Positions 1 to 8,569 of a stretch of 25,535 nt of DNA are shown here, piece after piece (position 1 is the first letter of the stretch; each line of letters starts with the position of its first letter). The stretch spans positions 100,280 to 125,814 of the forward strand of contig MNCI01018982.1 in the NCBI GenBank assembly GCA_015680685.1. Direction: 5' to 3'. The stretch comes from Gnetum montanum. Taxonomy: Eukaryota; Streptophyta; Gnetopsida; Gnetales; Gnetaceae. The translations under genes and the position numbers were made by a program. The notes under the pieces are model-generated. The model made no database searches, was not told where the DNA came from, and saw nothing but the letters and a program-made list of their open reading frames with translations.

Positions 1-1
1 A

Positions 2-1681
2 GGCCGTAGCCACAGAAAAGAAGGTAAGAAACATCATCATGGTGATGGTTATCCTTCTTCTTCCCCTTCATCTCATCATTCACCCTCTCCTTCCACATCA
101 GGGCTTAGTCACCAAGAGCATAATGGTGAGGATAGAGGTAGGAAAAATGAGAGACCTCGACAAGAGAGTCAAGAGCAAGGACAAGGGCATGAAAGAAGGG
201 AAAGTAGGGAACAATGTAGGCATCATAGACGTCATGAAAGACATGATCATGATAAGCCCCTACTTGCAACCTAAAGTATGCTGGATATCATGGAGGCAGT
301 GAGAATACCAACAAGGCATCAAAAAGATAGTTGAATCAAGCGCTTAAACATGAATAACATCCCACGCTTCAAAGGGGGATACAACGCTGATCCAAAAAAT
401 CATTTACAGGCATTCCACGATGCCTTCACCTTGCAAAACATAGAGAACAAGTGGCAGAAACTGAAGTTGTTTCCCAGGACACTCATAAAGGAAGCAGAGA
501 GTTGGTACCGGTCCTTAGAATCAGAAACCATTAGGAGGTGGAGTACAATGTTAGAACTCTTCAACGATAAATATCAAACGTACTCCAAAGTGTCTAACTT
601 GTGTAAGTAGATCCAAGGATGGAAGTAAGGTACTCATGAACCCTTGGATGCTACCATGGGCAGCTACTATGCATTGTTACATCGTTGTCCGAGCCATGGT
701 TACGCACAACGGGATCAACTTCACCATCTCGTAGATGGGCTAAGGTATGAAACTAGGAGAATCCTTGGGACATATGTCCAAGGGAGACTATTTGAACTTA
801 GATCCCATGAAATTCATCGATTGTTGGAGCAAGTAGCCAAAGAAGAAGGGGAGCTATGGAAAATAGAAAGTGCAGAAGAACATAACTATGATCCTTCCCT
901 CCAAAAGAGGAAAGTGAGATTCTGTGATGAAGAGGATGAGTCACCACTCGAAGAGTTGGTGAATAGAAAAACCTTGCCACTTCAAAAGCTAACAATGGAA
1001 GTGGCAGCTAAGGTAGATCAGATACAAGACTCCTTGGATAGTATATTTAAGCTTTTCCTGAAAATCGTAGAGGAGTTTAAGGAGGAACGAAGTAGTGACA
1101 AGAACAAGAAAAAGTGGAGAAATTCAAGCCATGCACGTGACAAGGGTAAGGGAAAAATGAATATCTTCGATGAGGTTGTGGATTCGAACACAGATGATGA
1201 TGGTGGATGTGAGATATGCCAATATAACCATCCTAAGGGATGTTGTCCAATCATCTCACATCTACAAGAGTTTGGGGTGTATGCACTCAACCCGAGACTC
1301 AACAGATGGTAGATACCCTGAAGGTTACCTTATCCCCAAGGTAACCCAAGATAGTTCCACCAACCATTGACGTACTATCCAAGTGGAACTCCACCACAAC
1401 CCATCAGGCAACATCAGCAGTGGCAACACCTGCAGTCATGGGGGATGCCATTGCCTAGACAACAATACCCTTACCGGCAACCCGATCCTTATGGCTATTA
1501 CGTGCAGCAGCTGGTTTTTCCAAGTGACTCTATGGGTCACGCAACCCCCCAGCGTCACTACCAAGTTTAGGAGTACTTTAAAGGGACTCCTTCTCCTCCA
1601 GGAGATGCTCCACATCCATACCATCTTCTAAATCCAGTCGCCACTCTTCCGCCAATAGTTCCCATACCACCCGCTCCAATA
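2..1681 (+). pseudogene. gag of element A (Athila-like capsid/nucleocapsid), multiple stops
   Basis: One reading frame runs from base 2 through the whole region with no frameshift, but stops interrupt it at 272, 332, 608, 626, 1310 and several later sites. Gag would form the virus-like particle and bind the element RNA. The order is a Ser/Arg/His-rich N-terminal part (2-270), the retrotransposon gag domain starting at NNIPRFKGGYNADP (353) with WYRSLE and LLHRCPSHG, a Lys/Glu-rich linker, a zinc knuckle CEICQYNHPKGCC (1208-1246) and a Pro/Gln/Tyr-rich tail. The C-X2-C-X3-H spacing is one residue short of the usual CCHC knuckle and is shared by element B, so it is a family trait. The gag N-terminus is outside the window. 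The frame continues without a shift into protease. Confidence 0.85.
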
Positions 1682-2547
1682 ATGCAAGGGGAACTCCCCA
1701 CTCAACTGCAACAATGTAACACTACGAGAGTAGTAAACCTTCAAGCCGTTTCTAGTTCTGAAAACTACAAGAAGAGAAGACCTTTCTTCATAACCAAAAG
1801 CCTAGATAAGCTCTCACAACCACAAGCGGTTGAGTCAATGCACGCACCTCCAACACACAAGGCCTCGGAGCTCCCTTCAAACCAATACCAGAGCTCAATG
1901 CATACGGTTATGTTAACACATACCGTAACTGACTGGATCAAGGTAGGCCACCTTCCCAGGAAACTATTTGATCCTGTAAGTCCCTTAATCTACCTCCAAG
2001 TCACTAGGAATGAACCTCATAAGGCTCTTCTTGACTCAGGTTCCGGAGTTAACTTAATCTCACGAGAAATGTATCAAGCCTGAAACCTACCCCAACTCAA
2101 GAAGAGAAATATTCAACTAGAGCTGGCAGACTAGTCCATCACCATTCCCTTGGGATTGGTGGAGGACATTGTTACCACTATGTGTGGTTGGTCATACCTA
2201 GCTGATTTCCTAGTGATAGAGGTCAACAGCAACGAAGGGGACTTCCCAATTATAATGGGAAGGGCATGGCTGAGTACAATAGACGTATGCCTGGGGATTT
2301 GTGACTTTCCTCGGAGATATCTAAGGTAAATATTTATGGAAAGATCAAGAAGAAGAAAGTTCCATGCATCACATACAGTGACTCATCGAGTGATGACATA
2401 GAGAAATGCATAGCATCTCCTACATGCAATCAGTGTGCCCTAGAAACTATGAGACAAATATGCATGTATGTAGCATCCACACAACAAGCAGACACCCTGT
2501 GGTTGACAGCTAAACGAAAGAGCAACCGACCAACATGCATGGAATGA
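1682..2547 (+). pseudogene. Aspartic protease (retropepsin) of element A, broken
   Basis: The gag frame continues into a retropepsin, which would cut the Gag-Pro polyprotein during particle maturation. The catalytic block is ALLDSGSGVNLIS with the aspartate at 2033-2035. After a stop at 2081-2083 the same frame gives LELAD, then SITIPLGLVEDI, and near 2249 IIMGRAWLS, matching the ILGRPFL block of plant gypsy proteases. A second stop lies between LELAD and SITIP. Near 2330 the frame shifts, and a tail containing KVPCITYSD runs to a TGA at about 2547. In most plant gypsy elements reverse transcriptase would follow; here nothing does. DSG in place of the more common DTG or DLG is seen in the sequence; whether it was ever active is unknown. 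Confidence 0.8.
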
Positions 2548-2754
2548 ACTAGGGGAACAACTCATGCCCACAACGAAAGGATAGATACATTGGAATATGA
2601 GCGTGACCAACTTCCATCCCTTAACCTTAGAACATCACTTGGGAGAAGTTGGACACTTCTAAGAAATTCAAATAGGCATTCATTATTTCAAATCTCTCCC
2701 TTTCCATTTAGTCATGGGGGATATGGCCACCTATGTTGATCATTTGGGGTCCTC

Positions 2755-2880
2755 AGTTATTTTAATTTTTTGTTTTACACATTTTTGTCTTGCACATTTT
2801 TTTTTACATATTTTTTTTTCTTTTCTTTTTTTTGTTTTATAACATCGTTATACTTTTTTATTTTGTGTGTGTGTGTGTGT
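2755..2880 (+). repeat. T-rich tract ending in a (TG)n microsatellite
   Basis: Pyrimidine-rich, mainly T runs occupy 2760-2860, followed by about eight TG units at 2864-2880. This is simple sequence inside the 3' region of element A. No coding role is seen. Confidence 0.9.
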
Positions 2881-4592
2881 TATCCATCTTGTAAGTTTTT
2901 CATTTAATAAGTATTCTTCATGATGGTATGAACTATTTTTATATTGATTGCTAATGTTTAATTTTTACCTTTAAGTTACGATGTTAATACTAAGGTATGG
3001 TTCTTTTGATATGACAGGCAATGAGTCCACTTCATCCATCCATCCACAAATTTCTATGGTCTCTCTCAGCTTGGAAATGTATAGTCCCTTTCTAAATAAG
3101 AACTATAACGAATCGATGACTAAGAATTTCTCAAACTAAGGAAGGACTCAAGGATTGAAAAGGGTGTGACTTCAAGGGAACTTGATGCTTTTTTTTTTGG
3201 CCATTCTCTTGGGTGATTGGATGTTTTCTTCTTGGGTTTTCATACCATTTCGATGTTACCCAATTATCGGGAAGCTGAGCTAATAAAAAATAACAAAGTA
3301 TTTGCATGGTGTGGTTCTCATGCATAAACACATAAAAAAAACAAACAGTGAGAATTCAAAGCACATCCCTTAGACGAAACAACCATTTGGGCTACAAGCA
3401 CTAGTTATGGAACTAAAATAAAAATGTTCCCTCTAACTAAGGCCCTTCTCACTTTCCATTCTCTCCTTGTTTCATCAGAATGGTGGTGGCTCTTAGGTGA
3501 AGGCATTCTTGTTACTCCAAGGGGATGGATTGGCCGAATGCATTAATGCGAAGTCACTAGATGAGGTTTGTTTGAGGCCAGACTTGGAATGGGATCTACT
3601 AAGTCACATTAATCATTAACTACACAAGGGGCTGTACACCACCTTGTTCTTGGGATTCCATTCCATTCTCTTCTCTCCACCCTTCTCTCCATTGTTCACC
3701 TCATTATTGATTGTATCATTAGTGTATATCTTGGTGGATCCATTGTTTTCTTTTTGGTAAATTCTTATGGTTAAGACTTAAACTCTTGTTCCAAATGACA
3801 TTCTCAGAGCTTGCGGACTCTTTGAATGTGGGTTTGTTAGGGCATTAAGGGCATGAGCCTGCTTTGGGGAGGACCCACTAACATTCTTATTTGGTGCACC
3901 AATTTAATTCTTTCCCCTAACATTTTTGCAATCCATTTTATATTATTCATTTCCATCTTCACATCCATTTCATCGATGTCATAGTTCTCTCTTTTTCTCC
4001 ATCTTTCTTGTTCCTTTTCTTTCTCCATTCTATCACTATCGAAGGTTCGCTCTTAGTTATGGGGCTCCATACCCAATTGTTTTTCATTTTCTCCTAACCC
4101 CTACACCTTTGGTAGTTACCACTATTGTATCTTTAGGTCCGCATCAGCCATACCACGACCCAACCAATGGACCTTTCACTGAAGCAAGGTATCAACTGCA
4201 TTGTGATTCATTTACCCTTGCTAATATTAAGACTATGTTGTGTGTGCAGATGGCAATCATGCAATAAGGAATTGGACCTAGAGAGAACACTTGGAATGGA
4301 GCGGTGCTGAAGCAGCTATGCAAGGAGCAAGATCAATGGCGTGCTCATGGATGGACAATGAAAGGCGCAATCTGGCAACAGCAAAATTCTTTCTCTCTCT
4401 CTTTCTCAGCTACCAAATAAGGCCTGATGTCAAATGTATAAGGTGTTCACTCTTATTATCATGAACACCAGTTTTTTCTTGTCTTATAATGATGATCTGT
4501 TCACATGTCATCTCATTAGTTCCATTTAAGTCAATAATCCCATACCATCCCAATATTTTGTAAGGAACTCGAGGATGAGTTTTTATTCAGTC

Positions 4593-4601
4593 ATGGGGGT
4601 A
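4593..4601 (+). promoter_or_regulatory. Polypurine tract of element A
   Basis: ATGGGGGTA directly abuts the 3' LTR start TGATGGGA. Elements B (GTGGGGGTA) and C (ATGGAGGTA on the minus strand) have the same motif at the same place, each preceded by a TTTTyATTCA-like stretch. In LTR elements this purine run primes plus-strand DNA synthesis. Confidence 0.8.
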
Positions 4602-4610
4602 TGATGGGAT

Positions 4611-4720
4611 GCGATATCGCATGGGCCGTGATATCGCATACACGATATCGCATCTTCCCCTGCGATATCGCGTTCACGATATTGCATCTTCCCCTGCGAT
4701 ATCGCGTTCACAATATCGCG
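4611..4720 (+). repeat. U3 array of GCGATATCGC palindromes, with a 34-bp tandem repeat
   Basis: Seven GATATC-type palindrome cores are centred at about 4615, 4632, 4646, 4666, 4680, 4700 and 4714, with spacings 17, 14, 20, 14, 20 and 14. The last part is a 34-bp unit present twice (4643-4676 and 4677-4710), differing by one base. The array ends about 15 bp before the TATA box, the position of an enhancer. That function is inferred. Confidence 0.9.
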
Positions 4721-4734
4721 GTCCATCGCCAAAT

Positions 4735-4743
4735 CTATAAATA
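4735..4743 (+). promoter_or_regulatory. TATA box of the element A LTR
   Basis: CTATAAATA lies just downstream of the palindrome array and matches the CTATAAATA found at the same place in the B LTRs and in the LTR at 6584. Confidence 0.75.
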
Positions 4744-5461
4744 AGAGGTGGCTCTCCCTTGTTTCTCAATCTATGCCTAGACCATAGAGAAACTCTAGCA
4801 GTTTTACCTCTCCAGAGATAGAATAATTTCCATGTGCCAGTAGTAGGAGCTCCAAAGTGAACGGATCTTTATTCGAGCAAATATTGTACTTGAACACAAG
4901 TTTGTGTACAGCAATAAAGACGAACTTCTTGGATAGACCTTGTAGTGCATGGAATAGGCTAAATAGGATTTTATTTACTGTTATTTACAATTTTTCATTT
5001 AATTTCTTCATTAGTTATTAAATATCTCTCAACCCTTCTCTCCTAGTTAAGTGCCTCAATATGATCGCTTCGAGCACGTGCGTTACACTTGGTGATCCCA
5101 GCAACGACTAGCATTTGGTAACCAAGGTTGCATCGGTTCAGGGTGTGAATGGTAAGTGGGAACAGATGCTGACGCTAGGTTAATTCAAATTTAGTTAGTT
5201 AGTTAACGTGAGTAATTAGCCTCTTCACCCTTCACCTTATTAGCATAGGAGATAAAATTGAAAAGACATAAAAATCATATACCTGAGACTTACTTAACCA
5301 TACAACTGTGACAAATACAAGTAATTCTGGGAAGACAATGAATAATTAACCTTAAGTCTTCCTTAAGGCGTGTAGGCACTTAGTCTGCAGAGTTTGACCA
5401 GATCACGCATGCTACGCTCGTATTCGTATGGTTGAGTGAAGGGGTACCTCACCACTCATCA

Positions 5462-5955
5462 CTAATGGTTTATTGGTTCAAAAGGATAGGTTACATGATC
5501 CTAAATGCTCAAACTTTGGACTTTGATCTTTAGTTTTTCAATACTCTTGGACTTTAATTAAAAGGCTTATCTTAGTTGTGTTTGAATTAGATGTGTCTCA
5601 TTAATTTTAACTTTGTTTACGAATAGATAAAGGATACCTCTTAATGAAACATGGTTTTTCATAATCAGCCTTTGAATTCAATATTTAAGGATATGTTCTC
5701 TTTAACTAATATTCATCATGTTTTTCTTCCTTATCTAAATGTTTTTATTTCTATGGGATTTTCATACAATGATATGTAATGATGGTGGAACTTTATTGAG
5801 GTTTTTGGTTGATCCTTATTTTTTATCCCATCACTTTTTGGGTACTATCCAAAAAAGGGAAGACAGTAGAGTATGATAACTTGATATATATTGTTGATGG
5901 TATTATATACTAACCCATTTTCTTAAGTTTTGGACATCACCAAAAAGGGGAATAT
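5462..5955 (+). mobile_element. 3' spacer of a Copia-type element, with PPT
   Basis: This AT-rich stretch has no ORF and leads into CACCAAAAAGGGGAATAT, a purine tract of the kind found immediately before 3' LTRs in plant Copia elements, at about 5938-5955. The coding part of the Copia element is not in the window, because element A is inserted at the left of this remnant. The assignment rests on the PPT and on the LTR that follows. Confidence 0.6.
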
Positions 5956-6355
5956 TGTTGAACTTTTGGTATGTCAAAACCTTAAGGAAAATGAAGAACA
6001 AAGGATGTTTGTTGATGTTGTATTTATAGGACAAGAACAATAACTCCACATCATGAACAAAAACTCAAGGAGGCATGACTATCAAAGTAAAATATTTCAT
6101 AGGCAAAATGAAAGCATGGAAAAGTATGAAGACTTCAAGTTAATTGAAGATGCTCTAGGGATTGAAAGAAAGCTAAATGTTTTTTTTTGTGTTAATTTTG
6201 TTGAGGATGATTATGAGATGTTTTGGCATGTTTTGGAGAATTTTTGGCTCATTTGGATGAGTCTAGGAGGTTCTAGGATCTATGGGGACTTGTTTGGAGG
6301 CATTTGGAGACTTTCAACATCAAAATGAATAGTTTTATTTTTGGTGCTTACAAAA

Positions 6356-6567
6356 GAGACATCTCAATAGGGATGTCTCCCTTGTAGAGGAGACATCTCT
6401 TAGATGATAAAGATGTCTTGGTTGAAGTGGACATCACCTAGAGAAGATGTCTCCTAAAAATATGAGATGCCTCCTTTTAAGAGAAGATGTCTCTATTTTA
6501 GAAGAGACGTCTCCCTAGAATTGAAGTCATTTTTAGAGAGATGTCCCAATCTTGAAGGAGATGTCTA
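6356..6567 (+). repeat. U3 array of GAGACATCTC / GGATGTCTCC palindromes in the Copia LTR
   Basis: About eleven degenerate copies of a 10-bp near-palindrome occur, for example at 6356, 6371, 6389, 6411, 6429, 6445, 6464, 6485, 6505, 6538 and 6558. Orientation alternates between GACATC and GATGTC. With the nested element removed, the array lies about 60 bp upstream of the Copia TATA-like box at 11939. Confidence 0.85.
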
Positions 6568-6578
6568 CACTAGCATTA

Positions 6579-6583
6579 GATAG
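6579..6583. repeat. Target site duplication of element C, left copy
   Basis: GATAG directly precedes TGATGAAATG and matches GATAG at 11896-11900, directly after the opposite end of the insertion. Confidence 0.7.
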
Positions 6584-6606
6584 TGATGAAATGTCTTCCT
6601 CTAGGT

Positions 6607-6692
6607 GCATCAATGGGATGCCATTGACATGATCTCATTGATGTGGTCACATCAATGCATTGTTTGATGCAATGACATGATCCCATTGATGT
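6607..6692 (+). repeat. U3 array of CATCAATG / CATTGATG repeats
   Basis: Alternating CATCAATG, CATTGACATGATC and CATTGATG words make a run of overlapping imperfect palindromes ending about 25 bp before the TATA box. The mirror copy in the 3' LTR of C spans about 7855-7940. Confidence 0.75.
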
Positions 6693-6717
6693 AGTGTCTT
6701 ATCTTGCCTATAAATAT

Positions 6718-6726
6718 GCATTCACT
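6718..6726 (+). promoter_or_regulatory. TATA box of the inverted LTR
   Basis: CTATAAATA lies at the conserved position after the U3 array. A mirror-image TATA box (TATTTATAG, 7831-7839) lies in the opposite LTR, so two promoters point towards each other. Confidence 0.65.
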
Positions 6727-7300
6727 AGTCGCATTTATGACATCCATTATTTAGTATCCTTGCGAAGCTCTTACATTTTATTCATTTGAAAACTGGAATA
6801 TTTTATAAGTGCTCACTCTAGGAGTGAAAATTGTATGGATCTTTATTCGAGCACTGATGTACCTAAGCACCTCAGTGTGAATGACAATAGAGATGAGCTT
6901 TCTTCATAAACCTTGCAGCACTTAGAACTAGTTTAATGTTTACTTAATGGATTTATTATTTGACTAATTTACTTTACTGAATTTAATTAATTAATTAATT
7001 AGTGATTAATTAATACACATAAGTACAACCATTTTGAGCATACATTGATGTGTGGTAATCCTAGTAGCACTTAATGCTTGGTAACCTAGTAATGTTGCAA
7101 CATGGTTCAAGATGTGTATGGTAAATGGGAATGGATACTTATGTTAGGACTAGTGAAGATATTAGTTAGTTATTAGATTAATTAAACATTTGATTACATT
7201 ATTTCTAGCACTTAGGTGATTTAAATAATAAATATAAAATGATAAAAATCATATGCCTCAATTACACTTAACCATACCTTTTCACCTCACAAGTGAAACT

Positions 7301-7963
7301 TTAGTACACTAGTAAAGATTAATTAGTACACTAGCTCTCTAAGTACAACTTTAGTGATTAATTAGTGAATCTAATAACTAACTAATATCTTAACTGGTTC
7401 TAACATAAGGATCTATTCCCATTTATTGTACACATCTTGAACCATGTTGCAACATTACTAGGTTACCAAGCATTAAGTGCTACGATTATTACCATACATC
7501 AATGTATGCTCAAAATGGTTGTACTTATGTGTATTAATTAATCATAAATTAATTAATTAATTAAATTCATTAAATTAAATTAATCAAATAATAAATCCAT
7601 TAAGTAAACATTAAACTAGTTCCAAGTGCTGCAAGGTTTATGAAGAAAGCTTGTCTTTATTGTCGTTTACACTAAGGTGCTTACGTACATTAGTGCTTGA
7701 ATGAAGATTCGTACACTTCTCACTCCTAGTACAGGCACTTAGAAAATATTCTAACTTTCAAACGAACAAAATGCAAGAGCTTTGCTAGGATACTAAATAA
7801 TGGATGCCATAAATGCAGTTGGTAAGTGCATATTTATAGGTAAGACAAGACATTGTGTCGATGGGGTCACATCAACGCATCAAACCATGTGTTGAAGGGA
7901 TCATGTCAATGGGATCATGTTGATAGTATCCCATCAATGCACCTAGAGGAAGACACTTCATCA
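7301..7963 (-). repeat. 3' LTR of element C, truncated in U5
   Basis: On the minus strand it starts TGATGAAGTGTC right after the PPT at 7964-7972. Its TATA box is at 7831-7839. The early part matches the 5' LTR of C. At ATTAGATT (7368-7375) it jumps forward to a later U5 segment also seen in the 5' LTR (ACTTAGAGAGCTA), so an internal piece of U5 is missing, and it then joins the inverted copy near 7300. Confidence 0.75.
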
Positions 7964-7972
7964 TACCTCCAT
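7964..7972 (-). promoter_or_regulatory. Polypurine tract of element C
   Basis: On the minus strand ATGGAGGTA directly precedes the LTR start TGATGAAG. It is preceded by TTTTTATTCA as in element A. Confidence 0.7.
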
Positions 7973-8569
7973 GATTGAATAAAAACTTGTCCTCAAGTGA
8001 ACAAAAGGAGAAACAAGTTTCTTTATAAAATTTTGGGAAGATATGGGATTATTAACTAACTAATTGACACACAACTAACTCAAACAAACACTAAGTATCC
8101 AAGTGTATGGATTTAAAATCATTACAAAAATTAGGTATTCATGACAATAAAATTAAACACCATGTATTACCTAACTAATTGACACAAAACTAACTCAAAC
8201 AAACACTAAGTGTCCAAGTGTATATATTTACAATCATTACAAAAATTTGGTGTTCATGCCAACAAAATTAAACACCATGATAAAAACTAACAACATAACT
8301 CCTCTTGTAGTTTGAAGATGAGAAGAAAATCAAACAATCCTAGGAAACAATAAAGGGAAACAAAACATAAGAAGAGAATAAAAGAAATCCAAACCAAATA
8401 AATTAAAGTATAGAAGAAATTGTAAAATATTTAAGAAAGTAAAAAATGTACTAAATATAGTGTAAAAAAAAGAAAAAAAAAAGAAAAATCACTTATTAGT
8501 TCTTGATTCAAAATGGGACATCTCCTCCATGACTAAGTTCATGGTTAGGACAAAAACTACTAATTGGAT
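7973..8569 (-). other. Short 3' noncoding region of element C with a 115-bp duplication
   Basis: No gene is visible. A tandem duplication of about 115 bp (8056-8170 and 8171-8280) shares stretches such as CTAATTGACACA and CAAACAAACACTAAGT. An A-rich tract follows near 8465-8490. This region is about 0.6 kb, against about 2 kb in A and B, and lacks their conserved blocks. Confidence 0.75.

Larger units (their letters stand above)
2548..4601 (+). other. Long 3' noncoding region of element A
   Basis: About 2 kb between the protease tail and the 3' LTR holds no ORF that I can support. It begins with T-rich sequence and a TG microsatellite. It shares a series of blocks, in the same order, with the 3' region of element B: 3018-3046, 3301-3324, 3352-3364, 3431-3449, 3855-3875 and 4529-4569. 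The region is therefore an inherited part of the element rather than random flank. Its function is unknown. Candidates are RNA packaging or dimerisation signals, or the relic of a lost ORF. Confidence 0.75.
1..5461 (+). mobile_element. Element A: Athila-like gag-pro LTR retrotransposon, left end outside window
   Basis: This is a plus-strand Ty3/gypsy element. In order it shows a broken gag, a broken aspartic protease, about 2 kb without a gene, a PPT and a 3' LTR (4602-5461). Its 5' LTR, PBS and gag N-terminus lie before base 1. No reverse transcriptase, RNase H or integrase is visible between the protease and the LTR, so it looks non-autonomous. The gag and protease resemble the plant Athila lineage: a CX2CX3HX4C knuckle, an LLxRCPxHG-like block, and LELAD plus IIMGRAWL in the protease. 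It is inserted in the 3' spacer of a Copia element. The right flank is CTAAT (5462-5466); the matching duplication would be outside the window. Confidence 0.85.
4602..5461 (+). repeat. 3' LTR of element A (860 bp)
   Basis: The LTR begins TGATGGGA after the PPT and ends CACTCATCA, giving the TG...CA ends and a near-inverted terminus typical of this family. U3 carries a GATATC palindrome array (4611-4720). A TATA box is at 4735-4743 and an AATAAA polyadenylation signal at 4913-4918. Downstream of the TATA box it resembles the LTRs of B, C and D, for example GGATCTTTATTCGAGCA shared with the LTR at 6584. Its U3 keeps more CpG than the other copies, which may mean it is younger. Confidence 0.85.
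5956..6583 (+). repeat. Copia 3' LTR, left part (split by element C)
   Basis: The LTR starts TGTTGAACTTTTGG right after the PPT. It is U3 sequence containing a dense array of GACATC/GATGTC repeats (6356-6567). It is cut at 6583 by element C, whose target duplication GATAG is 6579-6583, and resumes at 11896. With the insertion removed the LTR is about 1264 bp, and its ends TGTTGAA and TTCTACA are near-perfect inverted repeats. A 91-codon open frame inside it (6053-6328) is not recognised and is probably chance. Confidence 0.7.
6584..7300 (+). repeat. Inverted LTR copy at the left end of element C
   Basis: It starts TGATGAAATGTCTTCC, the U3 start of this LTR family. It contains CATTGATG palindromes (6607-6692), a TATA box (6718-6726) and most of the R/U5 sequence up to GTGAAACT at about 7300. 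It lacks the last 150 bp or so of a full LTR and its terminal CATCA. No PPT precedes it, so it is not a normal 3' LTR. Confidence 0.75.
6584..7963. repeat. Large palindrome: two LTR copies tail to tail
   Basis: The arms 6584-7179 and 7368-7963 are reverse complements with scattered mismatches and are equal in length (596 bp). The spacer is 188 bp. It holds the extra U5 of the left copy and a short U5 piece of the right copy joined at an ATTAGATT microhomology (7368-7375). Confidence 0.8.

Noticed and set aside
3926-4267. 113-residue plus-strand frame in the 3' region of A
   Set aside because: Composition is low complexity (Phe, Ser, Pro), there is no recognisable domain, and I see no matching frame at the corresponding place in element B.
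2548-4601. Search for reverse transcriptase, RNase H or integrase in elements A, B and C
   Set aside because: No YxDD-like, DxD-type RNase H, HHCC or DDE pattern was visible on the element strand. The regions are gene-less.
5462-5955. Possibility that this is the 5' flank of an Athila-like element with the LTR starting at 5956
   Set aside because: CACCAAAAAGGGGAATAT followed by TGTTGAA is a Copia-type PPT/LTR junction, and the Athila-like LTR start TGATGAA occurs only at 6584.
6053-6328. 91-residue open frame in the Copia LTR
   Set aside because: It lies in U3 before the TATA box, matches no family I know, and its composition is like the surrounding AT-rich LTR.
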